Positions 1 to 7,330 of a stretch of DNA of 58,393 nucleotides are shown here, in pieces. Positions within the stretch are counted from its first letter, which is position 1. Every line of letters starts with the position of its first letter. The position numbers and the translations under genes were made by a program. The notes beneath the pieces were generated by a model, which did no database searches, was not told where the DNA came from, and saw nothing but the letters and a program-made list of their open reading frames with translations. Source of the stretch: an uncultured Lewinella sp. (lineage in GTDB: Bacteria; Bacteroidota; Bacteroidia; Chitinophagales; Saprospiraceae); assembly GCA_913057725.1 (NCBI GenBank), contig CAJXOS010000021.1:1-58393 (forward strand). The letters run 5' to 3'.

Positions 1-26
1 CCAACTAACCAACTAACCAACTAACC
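1..26. repeat. Tandem octamer repeat CCAACTAA
   Basis: Just over three head-to-tail copies of CCAACTAA (TTAGTTGG on the other strand). They directly abut the stop codon of the rhomboid gene. The same octamer recurs three times at 5517-5548, also downstream of a minus-strand gene. The repeat may continue beyond the left edge of the window. Confidence 0.85.
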
Positions 27-676
27 TATCCCCCCACCGGCCCCATCAAGAGGTTCTCAATCATCAGCTGGAAATAGAAGGGTTGAAACAGGATAGCGGC
101 CAAAATGGTAAAGACAACGCCATATACTGCTCCGGTCAGGTGAGCATTGTGCCCGATGTTATCTATACCGCGCTTATCCATATAGCTGGAGTACCAGATG
201 TAGATAATTCCCAGGATTAATGCAGGGATACTGAAGAAGGGTAAGAACAGCAGTGTAAGACCCGCCCAGGGGTTCGTGATGATAAAGGCGAAGACAATGG
301 CTGAAGTTGCTCCTGAGGCCCCTAATGCACTGTAGGCAAAGTTATCTTGGTGGCGAACGAAAGTGGGAATGCTGGAGATGACTACTGCCGACATGTAGAA
401 GGCAATATAGCCCAGACGGCCCCAGGTTTCCCCAAAGATGATCTGCGTGAAGATTTGCTCCACGACCTCTCCAAAGACGAACAGTACATACATGTTCACC
501 AGGAGGTGCATGAAGTCGGCATGGATAAGCCCACTACTTAAAAATCTGTACCATTCTCCCCGTTTGGCATCCACCGGGCGAAATAACAGTTTGGCTTTCA
601 TCTCCGGGTTGTTAAACGCCTGATAGGAGATGATGCAGGTCATGATGATGATAATGAGCGTGATCGATAGGTTCAT
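26..676 (-). CDS. Rhomboid family intramembrane serine protease
   Basis: A 216-residue polytopic membrane protein with the rhomboid signature: HLLVN (His57, Asn61) in the second membrane segment, GASGA with the likely nucleophile Ser121, and GHNAHLTGA with the likely catalytic His179. Rhomboids cleave membrane-anchored substrates within or near the bilayer. This substrate cannot be inferred. About six hydrophobic segments are visible, starting directly at residue 1, so there is no separate signal peptide. The gene lies 9 bp downstream of rlmH on the same strand and may be co-transcribed with it. The key residues look intact, so an active protease is expected. Confidence 0.9.
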   Translation of the reverse strand: MNLSITLIIIIMTCIISYQAFNNPEMKAKLLFRPVDAKRGEWYRFLSSGLIHADFMHLLVNMYVLFVFGEVVEQIFTQIIFGETWGRLGYIAFYMSAVVISSIPTFVRHQDNFAYSALGASGATSAIVFAFIITNPWAGLTLLFLPFFSIPALILGIIYIWYSSYMDKRGIDNIGHNAHLTGAVYGVVFTILAAILFQPFYFQLMIENLLMGPVGG

Positions 677-685
677 CGCAGTAGA

Positions 686-1159
686 TTAGCTATTGTGGTA
701 GGGTTCATTACGCAAGATAGTCATCGCTCGGTAAAGCTGTTCGAGCCAGAACAAGCGAACCATCTGATGAGAGAAAGTCATTTTGGACAAAGAAAGTTTC
801 CCGTTGGCTCTTTGATAGATAGAATCATCAAATCCAAAAGCCCCTCCGATCAAGAAAATGATGCGTCGATAAGGCGCTTGCAATTGCTGATCAATCCAGC
901 TAGCCATCTCCTCTGAACTTCGTTGCTTTCCACGTTCATCCAATATAAAGAGCCCGTCTTGAGGTTTCAGACGACCAAGTACGAGTTCCGCTTCTTTGCC
1001 TTTGAGTTGAGTCGGTTTGAGCTTTCCAGCCTGACGGATATCCGGCAATACTACCCATTCAAAAGGTAGGTAGTGGGGGAGCTTACGCGCATACTTCTGG
1101 ATACCTTCGTCCAGGTAGCGATCAGCTGTTTTTCCTATGCACCAACATTCGATCTTCAC
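686..1159 (-). CDS. rlmH: 23S rRNA (pseudouridine-1915-N3)-methyltransferase
   Basis: A 157-residue SPOUT-class methyltransferase of the usual RlmH length. It shows the SAM-binding segment FLIGGAFGF (about residues 102-110) and the conserved C-terminal tail ending RNEPYHNS. RlmH uses SAM to methylate pseudouridine 1915 in helix 69 of 23S rRNA, at the decoding interface of the assembled ribosome. The start is GTG, overlapping the TGA stop of the upstream pncA by 4 bases (GTGA), which suggests translational coupling. No oddities. Confidence 0.95.
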   Translation of the reverse strand: MKIECWCIGKTADRYLDEGIQKYARKLPHYLPFEWVVLPDIRQAGKLKPTQLKGKEAELVLGRLKPQDGLFILDERGKQRSSEEMASWIDQQLQAPYRRIIFLIGGAFGFDDSIYQRANGKLSLSKMTFSHQMVRLFWLEQLYRAMTILRNEPYHNS

Positions 1160-1800
1160 GCCTCTGCTACATTTAGAATGGCGTCGGATTGAATAACCTG
1201 TACGCCGGCAGTACTCATATCTGCTACCGCTTTCGCTACATCGCCTTCTTCGAGGTTTACGCCACGGGAGGCATCTTCGATTAGGTACGTTTCGAAACCA
1301 AGTTCTAAGGCATCAAGAGCAGTAAACTTCACGCAGTAATCAGTGGCTAACCCCATGACATAGACACGTTTGATGCCGCGATCTTTCAACCAATCACCTA
1401 AGCCTGTTGCTTTTCGATGGCCATTATCGAAGAATCCGCTATAACTATCAATGCCAGGGTCCGTTCCTTTGACAAATACCTTATGAATTCCCGCTTGATC
1501 TAATCCTGGATCAAACTCAGCGCCAAAGCTTCCCTGTACACAGTGGATCGGCCAAAGTACTTGGTCCAAACCATTGAGGGCAATCACCTGACCGGGCTTT
1601 CGCCAAGGGTGGTTAGCAGCAAAACTACCATGATCGGCTGGGTGCCAATCTTGAGTAGCCACAACCGTGGAAAAGTAGGGCATTAATGCGTTTGCAATTG
1701 GAATAACCTTATCACCTTCCGCAACAGGTAAGGCGCCTAGTGGGCAAAAATCGTTCTGTAGGTCTACCAGAATGAGGGCGGAATCTTGAGCTTGTGACAT
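1156..1800 (-). CDS. pncA: Nicotinamidase (bifunctional nicotinamidase/pyrazinamidase type)
   Basis: A 214-residue isochorismatase-fold amidase. The triad is visible: Asp13 in VDLQNDF, Lys111 in VFVKGTD and Cys156 in GLATDYCVKFT. The metal-site residues lie in TQDWHPADH (Asp51, His53, His57). It converts nicotinamide to nicotinate and ammonia, feeding NAD salvage in the cytoplasm. ATG start at 1800. Its stop overlaps the rlmH start. The DUF389 gene lies 6 bp upstream on the same strand, so DUF389, pncA, rlmH and perhaps the rhomboid gene could be one transcript. Confidence 0.95.
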   Translation of the reverse strand: MSQAQDSALILVDLQNDFCPLGALPVAEGDKVIPIANALMPYFSTVVATQDWHPADHGSFAANHPWRKPGQVIALNGLDQVLWPIHCVQGSFGAEFDPGLDQAGIHKVFVKGTDPGIDSYSGFFDNGHRKATGLGDWLKDRGIKRVYVMGLATDYCVKFTALDALELGFETYLIEDASRGVNLEEGDVAKAVADMSTAGVQVIQSDAILNVAEA

Positions 1801-1806
1801 ATAATC

Positions 1807-3261
1807 TTAATAAGAATGAACAACGAATGTATCTAATTGAAGGTTATAGGTGTCAATATAGTTGCGTAAATACCGCTCAAGTGCTGCATCTTGTCTACGC
1901 CGAGTGTTTCTTCCTGGCCCATTTGCCCAGTGTGCAATAAACATTGGTACCTCTTGAGCTGGCGCGTTAAAGTCGAAAATTCGAGTCGTCCCAAACGCCA
2001 ACGTGTCCAATTGCTTAAACTGATCGGCTTGATGAATCATTTGACTCATCCGAGCAAACTGTAGTGAATCCAGGGGAGGAGATTGGTCCAGCGCCGCTGA
2101 AGCAATGCTGTCTCTGCGAGCATTTTCGCGCTGCAGGTTTCGTATTTCCTCCAACTGACTCTTTACTTGATTCAGCTGATTCGACCCCACCGCATTCCTT
2201 TCTAAGTCGCCCAGCTTTATTCGATAGTCCGGGATGACCTGGAAATAGGTGTTGGCGAGATTGTATTCTTCTGCCAGCATTCGATTGAAGCTATAGGTCA
2301 TACTATCCGGAACATCACGGTTGATCAGCTGCACAACCAATATGCTGGAGTCTGGCGTGATTTCGAATAGATTATAGTCAATACAGTCGGTTGCAAACTG
2401 GTCCTTTACAAAAGCCTTGATGTTTTGTTTCTTCTGCAGATCCTGAATAACATCCCGCAGGATTGTTGTTCCTGGAATGATCAGTAACAGACTGAAGAGA
2501 ATAATGGCAATCCTCGCCCGTCGCGCATCACGAGGGTTAGGGTGCTCCTTATGTGGAAACTTCAACAGTCTGATTATCAGATAAGAAGTAAGCGCAATGA
2601 AAAAGGAGTTTAGAAAGAACAGGTAAAAGGAGTTTACTGCGATCTCCAAATTCTGATTGGCAATTCCATAACCAGTGACGCACAGAGGAGGCATCAAGGC
2701 AGTAGCGATAGCTACACCCGGAATAGCATTTGATTTATCCTTTCGAGTAATGGAGATGATTCCCGCTAAGCCGCCAAAGATCGCCACCAGGCCGTCGAGG
2801 AAGGTGGGAGCAGTACGTGCCTCAATCATATCGGTGAAAGTACCTAGTGGCGTAAGCCAGAAGTAGATAGTACTAGTGATTAGGGCTATGACAATAGAGA
2901 TAAAGAAGTGTTTCAGCGCTAGTAGCAGCGTTTCGCGATCATTTAGGCTTACCCCTAAACCGACACCCAAGATGGGAGACATCAAGGGCGAGATCAACAT
3001 GGCCCCGATGATTACCGCCTCGGAGTTGAGGTCTAGACCAAGCGAGGCAATCATGATAGAACAGATCAGCATCCAGGCATTAGAACCTCGCATGAGTTTG
3101 CCTGACTTAATCGCGATGATTGTCCCTTCGCGATCCATACCTTGGCGTAAATCAATGAAATCACTAAACCACTCTCGTATCCCCGTTATCAACATTCCAA
3201 AGGCTTCCGCAATGCCGGGCCGTTCCTTAGGCTCTGGGGGTAGGTTATTTGGTGTCTCCAT
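1807..3261 (-). CDS. DUF389 (TIGR00341-type) integral membrane protein
   Basis: A 484-residue protein with a DUF389 membrane core at about residues 60-255. Hallmarks are the segments GAMLISPLMSPILG and GLAGIISI and the ATALMPPLCVTGYG motif, with several transmembrane helices. After the core comes a soluble C-terminal region with a predicted coiled coil (about residues 350-385, rich in Gln, Glu and Arg). The molecular function of DUF389 proteins is not established. The ATG at 3261 follows a divergent intergenic region shared with rpsU. The pncA start follows after 6 bp. Confidence 0.88.
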   Translation of the reverse strand: METPNNLPPEPKERPGIAEAFGMLITGIREWFSDFIDLRQGMDREGTIIAIKSGKLMRGSNAWMLICSIMIASLGLDLNSEAVIIGAMLISPLMSPILGVGLGVSLNDRETLLLALKHFFISIVIALITSTIYFWLTPLGTFTDMIEARTAPTFLDGLVAIFGGLAGIISITRKDKSNAIPGVAIATALMPPLCVTGYGIANQNLEIAVNSFYLFFLNSFFIALTSYLIIRLLKFPHKEHPNPRDARRARIAIILFSLLLIIPGTTILRDVIQDLQKKQNIKAFVKDQFATDCIDYNLFEITPDSSILVVQLINRDVPDSMTYSFNRMLAEEYNLANTYFQVIPDYRIKLGDLERNAVGSNQLNQVKSQLEEIRNLQRENARRDSIASAALDQSPPLDSLQFARMSQMIHQADQFKQLDTLAFGTTRIFDFNAPAQEVPMFIAHWANGPGRNTRRRQDAALERYLRNYIDTYNLQLDTFVVHSY

Positions 3262-3369
3262 GAAGGTAAAAGTAGTAGAATCTGAACATTGGGCTATCCC
3301 CGAGCGTTTAAATTTTGTAAATTTATGTCCCTTTTTGACCGCTATTGGTCGTGAATCAAAAAAAATTGA

Positions 3370-3561
3370 ATGTTAATACTTGATCGTAAAGACGGAGAAA
3401 CTATTGATCGCTTACTCAAAAGGTACAAGCGTAAACACCGCGAAATCCAGGTAAATAAGACCTTACGGAGACGTAAATTCTTCACCAAGCCATCTGTTCA
3501 GCGCCGTGAGGAAGTGCTTAAGGCAAAGTACATCCAGGATAAGTACCGGAAGGAGGATTAG
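3370..3561 (+). CDS. rpsU: 30S ribosomal protein bS21
   Basis: A 63-residue, highly basic protein matching bS21 of Bacteroidetes: MLILDRKDGETIDRLLKRYKRK at the N-terminus, then Lys/Arg-rich helices with KPSVQRREEVLKAKYIQDK. It is a small-subunit protein near the 3' end of 16S rRNA and the mRNA exit. In Bacteroidetes it has been linked to sequestering the anti-Shine-Dalgarno sequence. It is a single-gene unit, divergent from the DUF389 operon, and is followed by a strong intrinsic terminator at 3632-3672. Confidence 0.95.
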   Translation: MLILDRKDGETIDRLLKRYKRKHREIQVNKTLRRRKFFTKPSVQRREEVLKAKYIQDKYRKED

Positions 3562-3631
3562 TACTCCATCTTGTTAATTGCGCTCTGTAAGTAACTATCG
3601 TGCTAAAGCCGGCCGTTGCTGAGCGCCGGCT

Positions 3632-3672
3632 AATAGTTCAAAGCAAAACAATTTGCTTTGAACTATTTTTTT
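3632..3672 (+). terminator. Intrinsic terminator of rpsU
   Basis: A perfect 16-bp inverted repeat (3632-3647 with 3652-3667, core AGTTCAAAGCAAA) closes a 4-base loop ACAA and runs into a T tract at 3666-3672. A second small hairpin (AGCCGGC 3607-3613 with GCCGGCT 3625-3631) lies just upstream. The T tract is only on the plus-strand side, so it serves rpsU rather than the convergent gene ending at 3783. Confidence 0.85.
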
Positions 3673-3680
3673 GCCTGCTC

Positions 3681-3703
3681 CGCTCCTGAGCGTCCCCCGA
3701 CGC
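3681..3703. repeat. Dispersed C-rich repeat, copy A
   Basis: A 23-base element ending AGCGTCCCCCGACGC. It recurs at 5487-5509 with two mismatches. Degenerate relatives follow at about 3704-3721 and 3741-3765. All copies lie in the gaps flanking the T9SS hydrolase-like gene at 3783-5414. The element contains two short palindromes (CGCT/AGCG and GCGTC/GACGC), like a small hairpin-forming intergenic repeat. Confidence 0.75.
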
Positions 3704-3782
3704 AAAGCCCCCCCCGACGCGAAAAAAGTAACTCCTATCCCCGCTTCTAAGCGCCCCCCAAAGCAAAGAAAAACAAGCCTTT

Positions 3783-5414
3783 TTATCGAAACACCACTCT
3801 CTGTGCACTAACCCCTTCCTCAAAAAGGACCTGAACAAAGTAAGTACCTGCCGCTAAGGCCCCTCGCTCCAATCTGTACTGCCACGAATTGATTTGATAC
3901 CGAGCGAATAAATATCTGCCCATGGCATCATAGATTTGAATACCCTTAATAGGATACATTGGGTCGCTGTCAATCAAAACAAACTGATTTCCGGGATTTG
4001 GCGCTAAACGAAGTTTGGTTTCCTCAGCGTCTACAAGTTCTTCGCTATTCCTATTGACAATGCTGCAAGGTTCAAGCTGCAAAGCCTGACAGGCTCTAGG
4101 TAGGAATACCATCATAGTAGTGTCGATGTAGGCACGAGCGTGCTCTGCCGACATGTTAGGGGCATAGGTCAATTGGCTGTACTCGTGTAAGATGTCGGAA
4201 TCAAAGTCGGTGCCATAGATTTCATTCGCTTCCATGACTACGGAATCTAATTGGGGTTTTCCCCACCATGACCAAGGAGAAGACATGGCAATATTGTCGC
4301 TCAATAAGGGATACAAATGAGGGCTGGCGTAGGTGGTCGGGCTCTGCCCAAGGGTAATTAGATCGAGCGGAACATCAGATAGTGCTTCAATGGTCATGTT
4401 AATTTCTTCAGCGCCTGGAACAGCTTGCCAAGCACTCATGTCCAAACCTTGATTAATCCCCACTGAATTAGCTTTTTCATGCACCGTCCGGGAACCATGA
4501 ATGACCCAACTGAGAAAATTTGGGGGAGCCCAAGTTTGCCACTGCGGCCCTGCACCAAAGGGAAAGAAAGGATCAGAAATGGAGTGTATACTCGCCACGG
4601 GCGGTTGGAAGGGAGAATCGTGGTTGATCCAAGATGTGTCCATGAGAAAACCTCCCTGGTTGAAAATGAAATCAACCTCAGAGGTGTATTCCTGCCAGTT
4701 AGGAATATGCAAAAGAGCAGGTTGTAGTCCAAAAACATCTCCGTCTCTGTCCAGCAAAAGGTAAGGCTCGGCGGTATCACCATTGAAAAACTTGCTGTCG
4801 GAGGTCACCTCTGAGTAATCATCCAGGTAGGCGACTCCTAAGGCTATCGAACCACCAACCCGTTCTCCCCATAGCGCGATCTTATCAGGGTCGATATGAT
4901 AAGGGTTACTGTCTTCGATAACGGTCTTTCTTAAGAAGCGAATACTACTGTGGGTGTCATGAATACCGCGATAAAGTGCCTGCAGAAAAGTCTGTTTATT
5001 TACTTCCAGTGAGGCGGCCAAAGGACTCCAGCCAAGGCGGTAGGAGGGGGCCACAGCTACGTAACCTCTTTTAGCCAGTCGAGTACAAACCTCTACCACT
5101 GCAGAGTCGAGCTTGCTACCGGTCACCAGGCCGTTGAAGAATGGCGGAAGCAGATATCCAGAATGCAAATAGATTACCACGGGACGCTGCTCCTCAAGAT
5201 CACCTACGGGGCTGTAGATGTCCATTACCAATTCTACGGTATCCGGATCACCATTATTCACTGTCAGGACAGAGATGTTAGTGGCATAGGGTACATCGCG
5301 CTCTACTTGAACACTTGCGAATATGGAATCCACATAGCGTGTTCCTTCTTGTGCCGCAACCAACAAAGGAAGGATAAGAGACAAAATGACTACTAAGCAG
5401 TTCCGCTTTTTCAT
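3783..5414 (-). CDS. T9SS-exported alpha/beta-hydrolase-like protein without nucleophile serine (paralog 1)
   Basis: 543 residues: a signal peptide (1-21, cleaved near VAAQ), an alpha/beta-hydrolase (carboxylesterase-like) domain at about 75-250, a middle region, and a T9SS type A sorting domain at about 465-543 (APNPGNQFV to the end, QRVVFR). The oxyanion-type segment VIYLHSG (80-86) and the SYRLGW strand are esterase-like. The nucleophile elbow, normally G-x-S-x-G, reads GERVG (183-187) with Arg185 in the serine position. A catalytic esterase is therefore doubtful. A binding or structural surface role is possible but is inference. The paralog at 5639-7294 is about 40-45 percent identical by eye, and the TonB receptor lies further upstream, so all three look like one locus. 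Confidence 0.85.
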   Translation of the reverse strand: MKKRNCLVVILSLILPLLVAAQEGTRYVDSIFASVQVERDVPYATNISVLTVNNGDPDTVELVMDIYSPVGDLEEQRPVVIYLHSGYLLPPFFNGLVTGSKLDSAVVEVCTRLAKRGYVAVAPSYRLGWSPLAASLEVNKQTFLQALYRGIHDTHSSIRFLRKTVIEDSNPYHIDPDKIALWGERVGGSIALGVAYLDDYSEVTSDSKFFNGDTAEPYLLLDRDGDVFGLQPALLHIPNWQEYTSEVDFIFNQGGFLMDTSWINHDSPFQPPVASIHSISDPFFPFGAGPQWQTWAPPNFLSWVIHGSRTVHEKANSVGINQGLDMSAWQAVPGAEEINMTIEALSDVPLDLITLGQSPTTYASPHLYPLLSDNIAMSSPWSWWGKPQLDSVVMEANEIYGTDFDSDILHEYSQLTYAPNMSAEHARAYIDTTMMVFLPRACQALQLEPCSIVNRNSEELVDAEETKLRLAPNPGNQFVLIDSDPMYPIKGIQIYDAMGRYLFARYQINSWQYRLERGALAAGTYFVQVLFEEGVSAQRVVFR

Positions 5415-5486
5415 GAGCTTTCCGTTTCGTAAGATTTAAGCGCTAAGTAGCGCCTAATAAAATTAGCCATTTTCCGGCACCCCACT

Positions 5487-5509
5487 CGCTCCAAAGCGTC
5501 CCCCGACGC
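5487..5509. repeat. Dispersed C-rich repeat, copy B
   Basis: Second copy of the 23-base element seen at 3681-3703. It differs at two adjacent positions (AA for TG after CGCTCC). It sits upstream of the hydrolase-like gene at 3783-5414 and next to CCAACTAA octamers. Confidence 0.75.
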
Positions 5510-5516
5510 GACGGAA

Positions 5517-5548
5517 CCAACTAACCACCAAACCAACTAACCAACTAA
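5517..5548. repeat. Octamer repeat CCAACTAA, second locus
   Basis: Three copies of CCAACTAA at 5517-5524, 5533-5540 and 5541-5548, the last two in tandem. The octamer is identical to the tandem unit at 1-26. It lies just beyond the terminator of the gene at 5639-7294. Confidence 0.8.
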
Positions 5549-5553
5549 CCAAC

Positions 5554-5590
5554 AAAAAATCCCGGACCTCGTAAAAACGAAGCCCGGGAT
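5554..5590 (-). terminator. Intrinsic terminator of the T9SS paralog 2 gene
   Basis: On the minus strand a stem ATCCCGG/CCGGGAT (5584-5590 with 5559-5565), with an inner TCGT/ACGA stem, is followed by a run of T (5554-5559 read in reverse). It lies about 50 bases past the stop at 5639. It should insulate paralog 2 from paralog 1, so the latter probably has its own promoter. Confidence 0.85.
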
Positions 5591-5638
5591 CCGGTAAGTA
5601 ACCTAAGTAGAATACCTTTCAAAAGGTAGCTCTACCAT

Positions 5639-7294
5639 TTATCTAAATATCACTTTCCTCGTACTTACCCCGTCCTCAACCTTAACTTTTATCAGGTATG
5701 TTCCGGGAGGGAGTGCCCCTCGTTCGAGTCGATATTGATGATTGTCGATATTGTATTGGGCCTTTATGAAGCGCCCGTTTATATCAAATAGCTGAATCGC
5801 TTCCATTGGATAAGCAGCATTTGTGCGTACCCAAACGTGGTCAGTAGCAGGGTTAGGTGCTACCGCTAGTTCGATCAATGAATCATCGATCAGGTCTTCT
5901 GTGCTTACCAAACCAAGACACTCATCTACAGTCGCTAGTTCTAGTGCTAGACATGCTCTAGGTAGGAAGTGTGCCATGATAGTGTCCATGTATACACGTG
6001 CCTTCTCTGCAGACATGTCTGGGTTAGTAATCAAACCATTGAAGTGCAAAGTATCTGAGTTGAAATCAGTACCGAAGAGGCCATTGATTTGAGGAATAAG
6101 TACATCCAGCAATGGCTTGCTCCACCAGTCCCAAGGACCAGATTCTAAACGAATCGGTGCACCAGTGTTAGCATCTGGTGGTGGGATGAATGGGTACATA
6201 CCTTCAGTAGCCAATGTAGTTGGCGATTGTCCCAAAGCAGAAAGATCGATAGGAACCGGAGACAGTCCAGCTACTCTTGCGTTCACAACAGCACCTAAAG
6301 GTCTTGCATCCATTGCTGCAGGAGCTACGATATCATTCAAACCCTTTTCGTTAGCCACTTGAACGCTCAAACGAGTACCGTGTACCTGTACTACGAATTC
6401 GTTGGTAGTAGGAACGATTACCGGACCGTCACCAAATGGTGCAAATGGGTCAGTAACTACATGGTAACCAATGATTGGTGGCTCTGGACGAGTAGAAGAC
6501 GCACCGTCAATCCAAGAGGTGTCACCCAAGGCACCACCCATGTTTACCGCCAACTGAACGTCAGAGGAGTAGCCAGGGGTATTAGGTAGATTCAAGAATG
6601 CAGGTTGTAGACCATCAATGTCACCATGGACAGCCTCTACTACATAAGGTTCGAATGTCTGAGGGTTGATGAATTTGTCAAGCTCTCCAATTTCTTCGTA
6701 TTCATCCAAAGATGCCATACCCAAAGAGATATAACCACCGGTACCTTGTCCCCAAGCTACAATCTTATCCGGAGCGATACCGTATGGGTTACCACCTGTG
6801 TCAGCAGATTGGCGTAGGAAACGAACACAAGAACGAATGTCCTGGATACCACGATAAGATGCCTGTAGTAGCGTCGCAGTACGAATGTTCTGGTCAGGAG
6901 CAGTAGGTGCCCAACCAGCACGATAGGTAGGAGCGATAGCGGTATAACCACGCTCAGCCAGGCGAGTACATGCCTCCACTACTGTAGAGTCAAGCTTGCC
7001 ACCAGTGATCTGGCCGTTGAAGTACTGTGGTAAAAAACTACCTGTGTGCAGGTACAGTACTACTGGACGTGCGTCATTATCATCACCAACTGGGGTGTAA
7101 ACATCCATCACCAGTGGAATGGTATCAGGATCACCGTTATTCATTGTGAGTACGCTGATGTTGGTTGCGTAGATCACATCAGAGGTTTTCTCAACCTCGT
7201 ACTGAGCATCGAAATAGCGTTGCTGTGCTTGCAAACTGGTTGCAATACAGCACACTAGTAGGATAAGTAGAATGTTAAATTGCTTCATAATCAT
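5639..7294 (-). CDS. T9SS-exported alpha/beta-hydrolase-like protein without nucleophile serine (paralog 2)
   Basis: 551 residues: signal peptide 1-24 (ending SLQAQ), alpha/beta-hydrolase-like domain at about 75-250, middle region, and T9SS type A sorting domain at about 475-551 (VAPNPATDHV to RKVIFR). It shares with paralog 1 the YATNISVLT-NNGDPDT segment, the LGQSPTT motif and the FLPRAC motif near residue 440. The nucleophile elbow reads GQGTG (182-186) with Gly184 where serine is expected. Two start codons (7294 and 7288) are both plausible because the signal peptide fits either. The gene lies 37 bp downstream of the TonB-receptor stop on the same strand, which suggests co-transcription. 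Function unknown. Confidence 0.87.
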   Translation of the reverse strand: MIMKQFNILLILLVCCIATSLQAQQRYFDAQYEVEKTSDVIYATNISVLTMNNGDPDTIPLVMDVYTPVGDDNDARPVVLYLHTGSFLPQYFNGQITGGKLDSTVVEACTRLAERGYTAIAPTYRAGWAPTAPDQNIRTATLLQASYRGIQDIRSCVRFLRQSADTGGNPYGIAPDKIVAWGQGTGGYISLGMASLDEYEEIGELDKFINPQTFEPYVVEAVHGDIDGLQPAFLNLPNTPGYSSDVQLAVNMGGALGDTSWIDGASSTRPEPPIIGYHVVTDPFAPFGDGPVIVPTTNEFVVQVHGTRLSVQVANEKGLNDIVAPAAMDARPLGAVVNARVAGLSPVPIDLSALGQSPTTLATEGMYPFIPPPDANTGAPIRLESGPWDWWSKPLLDVLIPQINGLFGTDFNSDTLHFNGLITNPDMSAEKARVYMDTIMAHFLPRACLALELATVDECLGLVSTEDLIDDSLIELAVAPNPATDHVWVRTNAAYPMEAIQLFDINGRFIKAQYNIDNHQYRLERGALPPGTYLIKVKVEDGVSTRKVIFR

Positions 7295-7330
7295 GTTTAA
7301 TGCAGATGAAATGATATGATTCGAATATTG

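Noticed and set aside
3638..3838. Open frame on the minus strand between rpsU and the T9SS gene
   Set aside because: It runs through the rpsU terminator and C-rich repeats and overlaps the 3' end of the T9SS gene in another frame. No domain, and odd composition.
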